A DNA stretch of 64,000 bases from Fodinibius roseus (GTDB taxonomy: Bacteria; Bacteroidota; Rhodothermia; Balneolales; Balneolaceae). Position 1 is the first letter of the stretch, and each line of letters starts with the position of its first letter. The position numbers and the translations under genes were made by a program. Below, piece by piece: positions 32,765 to 41,928 of the stretch. Below the pieces are notes generated by a model that did no database searches, was not told the DNA's origin, and was given only the letters and a program-made list of their open reading frames with translations. The stretch spans positions 1 to 64,000 of the forward strand of contig NZ_FQUS01000015.1 in the NCBI RefSeq assembly GCF_900129315.1. Direction: 5' to 3'.

Positions 32765-32968
32765 ACTAAAAATCAGAATATTAGCCGCCCATGACTATCA
32801 GAGCAGGCCACTTTACGGCTTATAGAGGATGAACTTACTAACCTGCGGCTGCATATGATCATTGGCAACCATATCCAACGAGAAAACGGGCTGAACGAAG
32901 TCCCGGAAATGAACTAAAGCTCCTGTCGCAGCCCGGTGTTTCGTTTCTTCCGGGGGAGAACATCAGCG

Positions 32969-33535
32969 TTAATAGTAACTTGAAACCAGTTCCTGATTTC
33001 TTACAACCTGTGCTGTTATGGCAAGGCTGTTTTCGAAGAGCCTGAAGCGGGTGATCCGGGCGTTATAAACCGTAAAGTTCATTGCAAATTCGCTTTTGAT
33101 TACTTCTTCCGTATTTCCCGCCCGCGACTCCATCACCCCCAGGGCAACGGCCTCGGCCCCGTCTACCAGGATTGACCCGACCTCAAAATCAGTGGACACT
33201 GTCTCCTCGTGCAGGTTATAGATAAAATCCGCCACACCGGTGCGTCCGCTCCCTGGTTCCATCCATAGTGCCCGCTTTTCGTGAGCCGGGATATCGAAAT
33301 CAACGTCTTCACTGAATAAAGCGATGATTGATTCAGGTTCTGCACCCGATTTCAGGCCTTCAAAAAACTGATCGATTACATACCGGGTTACATCGTTTTT
33401 GGCCTTGCGTATAAAAGCGTTCCTGAAACGATCAGTAAAACTGTCCGTTTCCGGCCTCACCTTATCTGAATTCACGACATTTTTTGTACCAGGCCCTGCC
33501 CGGGTTACTGCTTCTTTTGATTTCAACGTATCCAT
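32969..33535 (-). CDS. SnoaL/NTF2-like protein
   Basis: A 188-aa protein. After an unstructured head (1-45) comes an NTF2-like domain (about 50-185): YVIDQFFEGLKSGAEPESII, ALFSEDVDFDIPAHEKRALW, GRTGVADFIYNLHE and the closing FTVYNARITRFRLFENSLAI strand. It fits the ketosteroid-isomerase-like group annotated as SnoaL-like; substrate unknown. It stands alone, facing left, with 330 bases of non-coding sequence to its right. Confidence 0.75.
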   Translation of the reverse strand: MDTLKSKEAVTRAGPGTKNVVNSDKVRPETDSFTDRFRNAFIRKAKNDVTRYVIDQFFEGLKSGAEPESIIALFSEDVDFDIPAHEKRALWMEPGSGRTGVADFIYNLHEETVSTDFEVGSILVDGAEAVALGVMESRAGNTEEVIKSEFAMNFTVYNARITRFRLFENSLAITAQVVRNQELVSSYY

Positions 33536-33867
33536 ATTTGTATAGTTCGAAATTTTCTATTCCCTCTCGTCTCAGACATGGATTTGCTGGTCAATCCGAA
33601 TCCATGATCAAGAGCAATATTCATTATTTCAGAGATCAAATCCCTGATCCCAGTGGCCAAATTACCAGCCCCGGCGGCCATATCTCCGGGAGTTCGTTCA
33701 CTATATAAAAAACCACAACTTTAGCCGATCACTGTAACATTCAATACACCTGACGGCTTGCTGTTAACTACTCTGGATTTTTTGTGTATCCTATCGCAGT
33801 ATAACGGGTTAAATCGGCTTTTGCGCAGCGCAAATACGCCAATATCACGGGCCGTATGCGACAGTAT
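33536..33867. other. Gap of about 330 bp
   Basis: This is the leader of the SnoaL-like gene and the downstream end of the efflux operon. A minus-strand 52-codon frame (33523-33681) overlaps the SnoaL start but resembles no family. No clear terminator was seen for the operon. Confidence 0.4.
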
Positions 33868-35319
33868 CTATTGTGTATTCTCTGCATAGGCTTCCGTTTT
33901 TACCTGCCAGCCCCCGCCCAGGGACCGGTAGATGGCAATAAGATCAGTAGCCACTTTAATATCGCTGATGGCCAGCTGATCCTGGGCCTGCAGCAGCCGA
34001 CGTTCGGCATCAAGCACATCCAGAAAACTGTCGATGCCCGCTTCATACCGCTGACGGGCTAATCGTGCGGCCTTTGCACTGGCCCGGGCCGCTGTAGTCA
34101 ATCGCCGGCGTCGCTCCTCTTCCCGGCTAAAATCCGACATGGCCGTGGATACCTCCTCCAAAGCCTCCAGGACCGTCCGCCTGTATATGGCAACCCGGGC
34201 ATCCGCTTCGGCGTCGACGGCATCCACGCGGGCATCCACCCTTCCGAGGTCAAATGCCGCCCATGATATCGAAGGACCTACGGTGGCGCTTAAGGCGCCG
34301 CCGGAGAACAGATCTCCGAAGGTCGTCGCAACAAAACCAAGGCTTCCCAGGATACTTATTCGAGGAAAATAATCGGCCGCCTGTACATTATACTGAGCTA
34401 CGGAAGCTGCCAGAAGTCGCTCAGCTTGCTTGACGTCTGGCCTCCTGCGTAACATTTGAGCTGCATCTCCAACGGCGATGGAAGGAGGTAGGGAAGGTAA
34501 TGCCTTCTCCTGCTGCAACAAGGAATCCAAGGTACGTGGCGGCTGGCCCGTCAGTACGCTAAGCCGGTTAAGGGTTTCCTTGACCTGGGCCTTCAGCGGA
34601 GGGATGGTCGATTGCGTCAGCTCCAGCTGAGCCTCAGCACGTGCCACGTCCAGTTCCGACCCGCTGCCATGTTCCTCCAGCTGTTTGCTCAACGTATAAG
34701 TTTCTTCCTGGTTTTTAACATTGCGTCGCGCTACATCCAGCCGGTACTGCGCCCCCCGCAGCTGCATGTAGGTAAGGGCTACTTCGGAGGCCACGCTTAC
34801 ATAGGCTCCCCGGAGCTCGGCAAAGCTGGCCTGGTAGGTAGCCTTGGCGGCCTCCTTTCGCTGCGAAACGCGGCCAAACAGATCCAGCTCCCAGGAGGCG
34901 CTCAGTCCCACATCGTAGGATTCCATGTTACGGTCCGACAGAGATACGCCTGTTTCTTCGCTTTGCCGTTGCCAGCTATATCCGCCCTCGGCCCGGACGA
35001 CGGGAAAGAGTTCGAAGCCCGACTCGCGCAGGTGTGCCCGGGTTTGACGCACATTGGCCACGGCCACGGCAATATCGAGGTTATGATCCAGAGCTTCGCT
35101 CACGAGCGAATCCAGATCGTTATCTCCAAAGCGGCTCCACCAGTATGCTACCGGCTCAGCGGCCTCAAACTTTTTGCTTTCGTCCCGTTCGGACGGTTGT
35201 TCGGCAATTGGGGATGGCGGCTTCTGGTAGTTTCGTATGCTGCACGAAACAGCTGATGCCGTCAGTACAGCGCCTAAAATAATATGATATACCCAATGAT
35301 TTTTTGATCGAATCTTCAT
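33868..35319 (-). CDS. RND efflux outer-membrane factor (TolC/OprM, NodT family)
   Basis: A 483-aa outer-membrane channel lipoprotein: signal ending SAVSC (about residue 27), then two outer-membrane-efflux repeats. Conserved segments are YWWSRFGDNDLDSLVSEALD, RQTRAHLRESGFELFPVVRA, LSASWELDLFGRVSQRKEAA, then RRRPDVKQAERLLAASVAQY and RQRYEAGIDSFLDVLDAERR. ATG at 35319 is chosen because one base separates it from the pump gene's proper stop (TAA at 35321); the frame is open ten codons further. It would form the exit duct of the tripartite pump. Confidence 0.9.
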   Translation of the reverse strand: MKIRSKNHWVYHIILGAVLTASAVSCSIRNYQKPPSPIAEQPSERDESKKFEAAEPVAYWWSRFGDNDLDSLVSEALDHNLDIAVAVANVRQTRAHLRESGFELFPVVRAEGGYSWQRQSEETGVSLSDRNMESYDVGLSASWELDLFGRVSQRKEAAKATYQASFAELRGAYVSVASEVALTYMQLRGAQYRLDVARRNVKNQEETYTLSKQLEEHGSGSELDVARAEAQLELTQSTIPPLKAQVKETLNRLSVLTGQPPRTLDSLLQQEKALPSLPPSIAVGDAAQMLRRRPDVKQAERLLAASVAQYNVQAADYFPRISILGSLGFVATTFGDLFSGGALSATVGPSISWAAFDLGRVDARVDAVDAEADARVAIYRRTVLEALEEVSTAMSDFSREEERRRRLTTAARASAKAARLARQRYEAGIDSFLDVLDAERRLLQAQDQLAISDIKVATDLIAIYRSLGGGWQVKTEAYAENTQ

Positions 35320-35320
35320 G

Positions 35321-38300
35321 TTAATTTTCTTTGGAATTAGATGATTCAACAGCAGGTTTTGGACTTTTGGCCGCTCGCTGATCTTTTGCGAAGCTTCGCG
35401 CCACGACGTAAAAGACGGGGGTCAGAAAGAGGCCGATAATCGTCACCCCGAGCATCCCCGAAAACTCGGTCAGCCCGATGGCAAACCGCATTTCGGATCC
35501 GGGCGGCCTTAACGGCGGCTTCCCAGCGACTGACCCTTTCGTTTTCTTCAATTTGACGGGCAAACTCCACAATAAGAATGGCATTTTTACTGGCCAGCCC
35601 CACTAGTACCACCAGCCCGATCTGAGTTAATACATTCACATCCTGACCCATCAGGCCCAGTCCGGCAGCGGCCGAAAGCACACACATCGGTACGATGAGC
35701 ACAATCGCCAGCGGCAGCAGCCAGCTCTCGTATTGGGCGGCAAGAATTAAGAAGGCGAATATAACAGCCAGGATAAATACGAGGATCGCCATATTTCCTA
35801 CCTGTTTCTCCTGGTACGCCAGCTCAGTCCATTCAAAACCAATCCCGGGCGGAAGGATTTCTGCGGCCAGCGCCTCCATGCGCTCCAGGGCCTGTCCCGT
35901 ACTGACGCCCGGTGCGGTATTTCCGCTTAAAGCAGCCGAGGGGTACAGGTTGAATCGCGGCACCCGTGAAGGCCCCGTCGTCTGGTCTACGTCTGATATG
36001 GAGCCGAGAGGAACCATATCGCCGCGATCATTGCGAACCCGCAGGTTCAAGAGGTCGTCGGAGCTGTTCCGGTAGGCTGCATCGGCCTGGGCGGTCACCT
36101 GGTACGTACGCCCCAGGTAGTTGAAGTCGTTCACATACGAGGATCCGATCATCAGGTTCAGCGTCTGGAACAGATCCGAAACCTTGACACCCAGCCGTTC
36201 AGCCCGCTCGCGATCAACGTCCAGGTCTACCTTGGGCGTACTTGTTTCAAAGGTGGTATACGCATTTACAATACCCGGGTCCTGGTTGGCGGCGCCGGCC
36301 AATGCCCAGGTAGCATTCTTAAGCGCCTCGGATCCAACGCCCCCCCGGTCCTGAACCATCATCTTAAAGCCTCCCGCATTGCCAATACCCTGGACGGGCG
36401 GGGGAGGAATGACAAAGACGTTTGCCTCCTGAACCTGCTGCGCCGTCTGGTTAAGCGTACCCAGCAGCTGTTCGTATCCGATGTTGTGGTCGTCCCGGTA
36501 GGAGAAATCCTCAAGCGGCAGGAAGATCACCGCTTCGTTGGGCGTATTGGTAAAGGTGGCCCCGGAGAGGCCCGTAAAGGCAATGGTATTCTCAACGCCG
36601 TCGATGCCTAAAAACTTATCGGTTGTCTCCTGTACCACGGCATCGGTGCGGTCCAGAGAGGCGCCCGGGGGCAGCTGTACGACTGTGATAAAGTATCCCT
36701 GGTCCTGCGGTGGGATGAATCCCCCGGGCAGCCGGTTAAAGAGGAAAAAGGCCAGTCCGATCAAAACCAGATAGACAGCCAGGGCGGATCGTTCTCTGTG
36801 GACGCCCTTCTGAACGACACGGGCATACTTGCCGGAGATCCGCTCCATGAACCGGTTAAACTTCCGGAACAGGTAGTCGACCGGCTTAAGCCATCCGGAT
36901 CGTTTTACTCCGGTGGTATCCTTTAAGATAAGCGCACTCAGGGCGGGTGTTAGCGTCAGTGATACCACCAGTGACCACAGGGTGGCTGTCGCAATGGTCA
37001 GGGCAAACTGTCGGAAAAATTGTCCCGAAATGCCTTCCAGGAAGGCCGTCGGAATAAATACGCCCGCCAGTACCAGCACCATCGAAACCAGGGCTGTCCC
37101 CACTTCATCCATAGTCTTGTGAACCGCTTCGCGGGGTGCCATTCCTTCCTCTATATTGCGAGCCGCATCTTCCACGACGACAATGGCGTCATCTACCACA
37201 ATGCCGATAGCCAGCACCAGTCCAAAGAGCGTCAGGTTATTGAGCGAGAAGCCCAGCAGGCTCATGATGACAAAGGTACCGATCAGGGAGATCGGAATCG
37301 CCAGGATAGGAATAATAGAGGCCCTGAACGATTGGAGGAACAGCACAATCACGATCACGACAAGAATGATCGCCTCCAGAATAGTGCGGTAGACCTCATC
37401 CAGCGATTGCTCGACGTATTCTGTCGGGTTATACAAAACCCGGTATTCCAATCCGGGTGGAAAATCGGCGGAGTATTCCTCCATCCGTGCCAGCACTTCA
37501 TCGGCTGCCTCAAGGGCATTGGAGCCGGGTCGCTGAAATACGCCGATAGCTACGCCGGGATCTTTGCCAAGATAACTCCGGGTCGTATAATTCTGGGCGC
37601 CCAGCTCGACCCGTGCTATATCCCCGAGTCGTACAAGGCGTCCCTCTTCTTCCTTGACGATGACCTGCTCGAACTCCTCCGTCGTTTCAAGTCGCCCCCG
37701 GGTCTGTACGTTGATCCGGAACGCTCCGCTGCCGGTATTTGGCTCCTGGTTCAGGTTGCCGCTGGCCACCTGAACATTTTGTCCCCGCAGGGCAGCAAGT
37801 ACATCGCCAGCGGTGATATTTAGCGTGGTCATACGATCCGGATCCACCCAGATACGCATGGCGTACTCGCTTCCTCCGAAGACCATGACGTTGCCGACCC
37901 CGTCTATGCGGGACAGCTGATCGCGTATGCGGAGGGTCGCATAGTTGGCGATGTACAGCTGGTCATAGCTTTGATCGGGGGACAGCAGGTTGACGACCAT
38001 CAGGAAGTTCGGGGAGTTTTTCTGTGTCGTTATCCCGAGCTGTCGCGTCTGTTCCGGAAGCCTCGGCTCGGCGCGGGCCACCCGGTTTTGTACCTGTACC
38101 TGTGCATCGTCTACATCGGTGCCCAGTTCAAAAGTGATCGTAATGGTGAGACTTCCGTCGTCGGTAGCCTGCGACTCCATATAAATCATACTTTCGACTC
38201 CATTGATCTCCTGCTCCAGGGGAGTAGCCACCACTTCCGACACCGTTTTGGCGCTTGCTCCCGGCAAGGAGGCACGGACTTCAATCGTAGGCGGTACGAT

Positions 38301-38417
38301 GTCCGGGTACTGGTTGACCGGCAGTGAAAAATAGGATAATCCTCCTATGATGACGATCAGCAGAGAGAATACGGTTGAGAGGATCGGTCGATCGGTAAAA
38401 ATGTGCGTAATTTTCAT
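35321..38417 (-). pseudogene. RND efflux pump (HAE1 family), internal deletion and frameshift
   Basis: The frame from ATG at 38417 is a normal hydrophobe/amphiphile RND pump for about 980 residues: FTDRPILSTVFSLLIVIIGG at the start, FGLVLAIGIVVDDAIVVVED in TM4 (the proton-relay aspartates) and GLVVLVGLASKNAILIVEFA in TM10. After EAAVKAAR the sequence jumps to GSEMRFAIGLTEFSGMLGVT (TM12 start) in another frame, ending at 35321. About 24 residues covering TM11 (the usual RPILMT... segment) are missing. Untreated, the frame ends in an unrelated tail at 35346. The pump is probably non-functional. The stop/start spacing with the channel gene shows the operon was once intact. Confidence 0.85.
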
Positions 38418-39622
38418 TGCTGGTGCTCCTCCTCGGCAAGTGCTATATTATCCTGATTGGCGGTTACTTTCTGGCCCGGCTGAACTTTGCCGAGCCCGTT
38501 TACAATTACACGATCTTTTTTGGAAAGCCCCTCTTCTATAATTCTAAGATCGTTATGAAGCGTACCGGTTTTGACAAACTTCCGGCTTACCTTGCTGCTG
38601 TCATCGACCGTAAGCACATAGCGCTGCGCCTGGTCGCTGCCGATAGCCTTGTCCGGGACAAGCAGCTCCCGGTGTCGGCCGGTGGCTGAAAACCTCGCTT
38701 TGGCAAACATGCCGGGGGTCAGCAGCAGGTCATTATTGGGAAAGACCGCCCGTACCCGCAGGGTGCCGGTACTATGATCGATTTCGTTGTCGATGAAGTC
38801 GAGGTTTCCTTCGTAAGTAAATTGTTCTTCCCCCAACAACCGGGCTTTCACTGTTTGAAAGCTTTCCCTGGTCGTCGTAACATTCCCCTTGAAGGAGCCG
38901 CCCTTCATATATCGTATCAGCTTGTCTTCGCTGGCTTCAAATGTAAAGTAGATAGGATCGAGCGAAACGATCCGGGTCAACAGCGTCGCTGAAGAAAGTC
39001 CCCCGCTGACCAGGTTGCCTGTGCTGACAAAATTCTCGCTGATCTTACCGGAGACCGGGGCTTTGACTTCGGTATACTCGAGGTCCAGTTCCGCCGAGTG
39101 CACCGAGGCTTCCGCAGAGGATACCGCGGCCTCCGCCGACAGGTATTCCTGGTTTCGGCGGTCGATGAGTTCTTGAGAGACCGCGCCGGTAGACCGCAGG
39201 TCTTGAGCTCGTTCCAACTCTTTTTTGGCCAGTTCAAACCGCGTGCGTGCATTGTCAAGGTCGGCATGGGCCTGTTCCAGTGCGATCCGGTAGGGACGCT
39301 GGTCAATGACAAAGAGCACTTCTCCTTTTTCGACCATTTCGCCGTCGGTAAACCGGATTTCATCCAGATAACCGTTAATGCGCGCTCGCACCTCTACCCG
39401 TTCGATCGCCCGAAATCGCCCGGTGAATTCATCATACCGGGTAATTTCTTCCTCCAGTGGGGTACTTACACTCACTGTGGGCGGCGGCGGTGCCTGAGGC
39501 TGTGAAGAAGAACTGCTGCAAGCTGATAAAAGCGCCATAAGTCCTACCAGCACAACAGGAAGTATCGTTTCTTTCCTTGCCTTCCAATAATATTTTTGAC
39601 GATTGTTCAATTGATTGCTCAT
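38414..39622 (-). CDS. RND efflux periplasmic adaptor (membrane fusion protein)
   Basis: A 402-aa adaptor lipoprotein from ATG at 39622 (MSNQLNNRQ...; signal ending LLSAC). It has the biotinyl-lipoyl halves (VEVRARINGYLDEIRFTDGE and VKAPVSGKISENFVSTGNLV), the coiled-coil hairpin between them (about 105-170), then beta-barrel and membrane-proximal domains (TGTLRVRAVFPNNDLLLTPG, LLVPDKAIGSDQ, DRVIVNGLGKVQPGQKV). It bridges pump and channel. The stop overlaps the pump start by 4 bases. The frame is open to 39739, but the lipobox position favours 39622. Confidence 0.88.
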   Translation of the reverse strand: MSNQLNNRQKYYWKARKETILPVVLVGLMALLSACSSSSSQPQAPPPPTVSVSTPLEEEITRYDEFTGRFRAIERVEVRARINGYLDEIRFTDGEMVEKGEVLFVIDQRPYRIALEQAHADLDNARTRFELAKKELERAQDLRSTGAVSQELIDRRNQEYLSAEAAVSSAEASVHSAELDLEYTEVKAPVSGKISENFVSTGNLVSGGLSSATLLTRIVSLDPIYFTFEASEDKLIRYMKGGSFKGNVTTTRESFQTVKARLLGEEQFTYEGNLDFIDNEIDHSTGTLRVRAVFPNNDLLLTPGMFAKARFSATGRHRELLVPDKAIGSDQAQRYVLTVDDSSKVSRKFVKTGTLHNDLRIIEEGLSKKDRVIVNGLGKVQPGQKVTANQDNIALAEEEHQQ

Positions 39623-39771
39623 TTCTGGTTTTTGTTCTGATACACGCGATAACTTCTGCTCATTCTGAATACCTGTATAGGTATCCCATAATTCTTTGAG
39701 TAAGTTTCGATATTCGGATATAAAGCTTTGTAAAATCATAATCCTGGTTGGTTATAAATTGTTCAGCTGAA

Positions 39772-39945
39772 CTAATCGTACTCCAGCTCTTTCAAGATTT
39801 TTTTAGTCGTATTTTTAAATGGTAATGAATCAGATCGAACGGGGTATTCTGTTTCATCCCACTCTATCTCATCCAGTTGAAAATGTTCGGGGGTCGAATT
39901 GGATGTAATCCCATCCCCCGGGTTATTGTACGTTGCGTCATCCAT
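39772..39945 (-). CDS. Small acidic protein of unknown function (57 aa)
   Basis: ATG at 39945 to TAG at 39772 encodes a 57-residue acidic protein beginning MDDATYNNPGDGITSNSTPE and including FQLDEIEWDETEYPVRSDSL. It has no cysteines, membrane segment or signal. It lies between the outer-membrane protein gene and the adaptor gene, on the operon strand. The codon pattern and clean open frame support a real gene; no family is recognised. Confidence 0.45.
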   Translation of the reverse strand: MDDATYNNPGDGITSNSTPEHFQLDEIEWDETEYPVRSDSLPFKNTTKKILKELEYD

Positions 39946-39963
39946 ATATTTGGGGTTTAAGAT

Positions 39964-39992
39964 GCCTGGCGGGCAAATTTATCCCGCCAGGC
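39964..39992. terminator. Perfect 10-bp hairpin after the outer-membrane protein gene
   Basis: GCCTGGCGGG (39964-39973) and CCCGCCAGGC (39983-39992) pair perfectly around a 9-base AT loop, 19 bases beyond the stop of the beta-barrel gene at 40011. No T-run follows on either strand, so it may be an attenuator or an mRNA-stabilising hairpin rather than a full terminator. Confidence 0.5.
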
Positions 39993-40010
39993 TTGGTTAA
40001 GGGATTGAGA

Positions 40011-40679
40011 TTAAAATCCAAGGAATAACGCGGCTGAAAAGACTCCATTCCTGGCCTCGGGTTCCTGGGACGTATCAAATACGTCCGTCAACCCAAGGGA
40101 ATAGCGTAAGTCTAAACCAACAGTCCGGATAAAATCTGTTGGATCAGAACCCAGGTTGTAATCTAATCCTGTCCCAAAAGCGATACCGAATTCGGCATCT
40201 TGCAGCTCGTCGTCGATATCATTGCTATTCGAGTCACCGTAAAGCTTAAATCCCACTTCGGGACCTGCATACAAGTGGGGGCTGAATAAGGATCCCGTGG
40301 GGATATAAAATTTAGCCAGCACCGGTACGTTCAGATAACCGAATTCATAGTCGACCGGCCCATTTTCGCCTATCAATCCGGACGAAACATCGGCGCCTTT
40401 CATGTTAAATATTACCTCGGGCTGCAACGCCCAGTAATCGTTAAAGCGATAGTTTAGCAGAATACCGCCGCTAAAACCTCCGCGGACATCCGTTTGGCCG
40501 ACGTCATCTCCATAAAAATCAGAAACATTAACACCGGCTTTAAGTCCCCAGGTTAACGGTTCTTGTTGGTGGGTTTGGGCGAAAGTTGATGTGACTCCCG
40601 CTCCCAAGATGAATATGATGAGTGTAATAAAAGTTAGACTTATTCGTTTTATATTGTTGATTAACATGAGTTGCCTCAT
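40011..40679 (-). CDS. Outer-membrane beta-barrel protein (PorT/OprF-like porin family)
   Basis: A 222-aa protein with a signal peptide (cleavage near TFA-QTHQQEP) and a repeated beta-strand pattern: TWGLKAGVNVSDFYGDD, FSGGILLNYRFNDYWALQPE, GYLNVPVLAKFYIP, LDLRYSLGLTDVF and a final phenylalanine. This is the 'outer membrane beta-barrel / PorT' family common in Bacteroidota, often stress-induced. A TetR-type operator (40799-40814) lies upstream, suggesting joint control with the efflux genes. ATG at 40667 is an alternative start. Confidence 0.87.
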   Translation of the reverse strand: MRQLMLINNIKRISLTFITLIIFILGAGVTSTFAQTHQQEPLTWGLKAGVNVSDFYGDDVGQTDVRGGFSGGILLNYRFNDYWALQPEVIFNMKGADVSSGLIGENGPVDYEFGYLNVPVLAKFYIPTGSLFSPHLYAGPEVGFKLYGDSNSNDIDDELQDAEFGIAFGTGLDYNLGSDPTDFIRTVGLDLRYSLGLTDVFDTSQEPEARNGVFSAALFLGF

Positions 40680-40798
40680 TAACTTTAATAATTAATGAGC
40701 ACGAAAGGTGCTCGTATTTATGATGAGAGGTGCACACATCGCTGTTTAGAGGACTGTGATGTGATGCACCTTTTTTATTTAAGATACTTACCATAAAA

Positions 40799-40814
40799 GT
40801 AAGTACTCACTTAC
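40799..40814. promoter_or_regulatory. TetR-type operator upstream of the beta-barrel/efflux genes
   Basis: GTAAGTACTCACTTAC is a dyad (GTAAGT/ACTTAC) inside ATAAAAGTAAGTACTCACTT. Nearly the same sequence, ATAAAAGTAAGTAATCACTC, lies upstream of the TetR gene (41383-41398). A third overlapping half, TACTTACC, lies at 40786-40793. Confidence 0.65.
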
Positions 40815-40832
40815 CCTCAGGGGTAAATTTTT

Positions 40833-41366
40833 TTAAACCTCGTATTTCTGTTTCACAAAATTTATATATTCCTGGTCGCAGCCGTTGTCAGTATTACAAT
40901 GCTTTCTGCATAGATCTCCGATTATATTCATAAGTAGTTCCGTTTCCATTTCAGGATTGTCATAATCCAATTCTCTAAACGCTTTTTCCAGCATCGTTTC
41001 AAACGTATTTATCAGCTCTTTTTTTTCATGATACTGCTGTTTCGCCGGACATTGGTACTTCAAAGAAAATTGCAATTTCCAGAAATCCCGGTTGGAACTG
41101 ACCAACGGCGGAAAATCGAAGGCCGTTTCAATGACTTTCTTCGGATCATCCTGGTTTTCTATGCGTTTTATAAAATCTCTTATATCATCATTAGCCAGGT
41201 TTACAATGGCATGTAGCAGGCCTTCTTTACTTTGAAAATGCTTAAAGATCAATCCTTCAGAAACGCCAGCCTGACACGCAATCTTGCTGGTGGACGTATT
41301 TTGATACCCTTCATTTGCAAACAGTTCCAGGGCAGTTCCCAATATTTGTTCTCGTTTCTTCGTCAT
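40833..41366 (-). CDS. TetR/AcrR-family regulator of the efflux locus
   Basis: A 177-aa TetR protein. The N-terminal helix-turn-helix is ILGTALELFANEGYQNTSTS then KIACQAGVSEGLIFKHFQSK (about 8-50). The C-terminal half is a divergent ligand domain with four cysteines near the end (LCRKHCNTDNGCDQ), which could sense thiol-reactive compounds. It is read in the same direction as the efflux operon behind it. Matching GTAAGT dyads lie upstream of it and of the beta-barrel gene, so autoregulation and control of both are likely. Confidence 0.87.
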   Translation of the reverse strand: MTKKREQILGTALELFANEGYQNTSTSKIACQAGVSEGLIFKHFQSKEGLLHAIVNLANDDIRDFIKRIENQDDPKKVIETAFDFPPLVSSNRDFWKLQFSLKYQCPAKQQYHEKKELINTFETMLEKAFRELDYDNPEMETELLMNIIGDLCRKHCNTDNGCDQEYINFVKQKYEV

Positions 41367-41382
41367 TTTGCCGACTATAAAA

Positions 41383-41398
41383 GTAAGTAATCACTCAC
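41383..41398. promoter_or_regulatory. TetR-type operator upstream of its own gene
   Basis: GTAAGTAATCACTCAC, 17 bases before the TetR start, shares 13 of 16 positions with the site at 40799-40814, plus the preceding ATAAAA. It is the second site of the pair. Confidence 0.65.
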
Positions 41399-41788
41399 CA
41401 AGGTAAAAAGCCTCAGAATAAGATCCAAAATTTTTTTGAATAATTTATTTCTTACGGGTTACCCGTACTTTTTGGGATTACACAGAACTGTTTTTAACCG
41501 GAACGCAGAAGGCGAACGTCCGCCCGAATGCCGTGCATTAGTAGAATAATCATCCCTGACCTGCGGCCTGATGGGACCTGCTATGCGATTACCAGAGGAA
41601 ATGAAGCGGGGACCATTTATTGTATGGTTCAGCGCTGATCCATTGGCTGTAACAGTTTTACTGTTGTTCATAGCTTGCTTATTGATACGTTATTCAAAAA
41701 GAGAACTGGTTGGGGCCGATAGGAAAGCAAATAAAATTGGTTACGGATTCCCATGGCCGCTATTCTTAGAAAACTTGTCCGGTGCATC
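41399..41788. other. Gap without a confirmed gene
   Basis: A plus-strand frame at 41601-41792 (63 codons, one hydrophobic stretch DPLAVTVLLLFIACLLIRYS) follows an AGAGGA box but matches no family and runs into the inverted-repeat element. It is not called as a gene. Nothing else is recognisable. Confidence 0.4.
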
Positions 41789-41899
41789 TTAGGAGCCTGA
41801 TATTTACAAAAAGGACGTCCTCACCTGCCTTAGAGATTGTAACGAGAGCCAAACCCGACTGACTCACAGTAGATTTTGCTAAGTCCGACAGGCTCTTAG
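41789..41899. repeat. Small inverted-repeat element (103 bp) with TTAG flanks
   Basis: GAGCCTG (41793-41799) and CAGGCTC (41889-41895) are perfect inverted ends, and TTAG stands directly outside each (41789-41792, 41896-41899) like a 4-bp target duplication. It lies just beyond the P-type ATPase stop. Its ends begin with GAG, as do the 141-bp palindromic elements, but internal similarity to them is weak. It could also serve as the ATPase terminator hairpin. Confidence 0.5.
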
Positions 41900-41928
41900 G
41901 TGGGGAAATTCTGGGTGACCGTTTTGAA

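Noticed and set aside
33523-33681. A 52-codon minus-strand frame (starts MAAGAGNLATGIRDLISE) overlapping the SnoaL-like gene start.
   Set aside because: No family resemblance, and it overlaps a better supported start. It may be chance; not called.
41601-41792. A 63-codon plus-strand frame with one hydrophobic segment after an AGAGGA box.
   Set aside because: No homology recognised, box too close to the ATG, and the frame runs into an inverted-repeat element. Support is insufficient.
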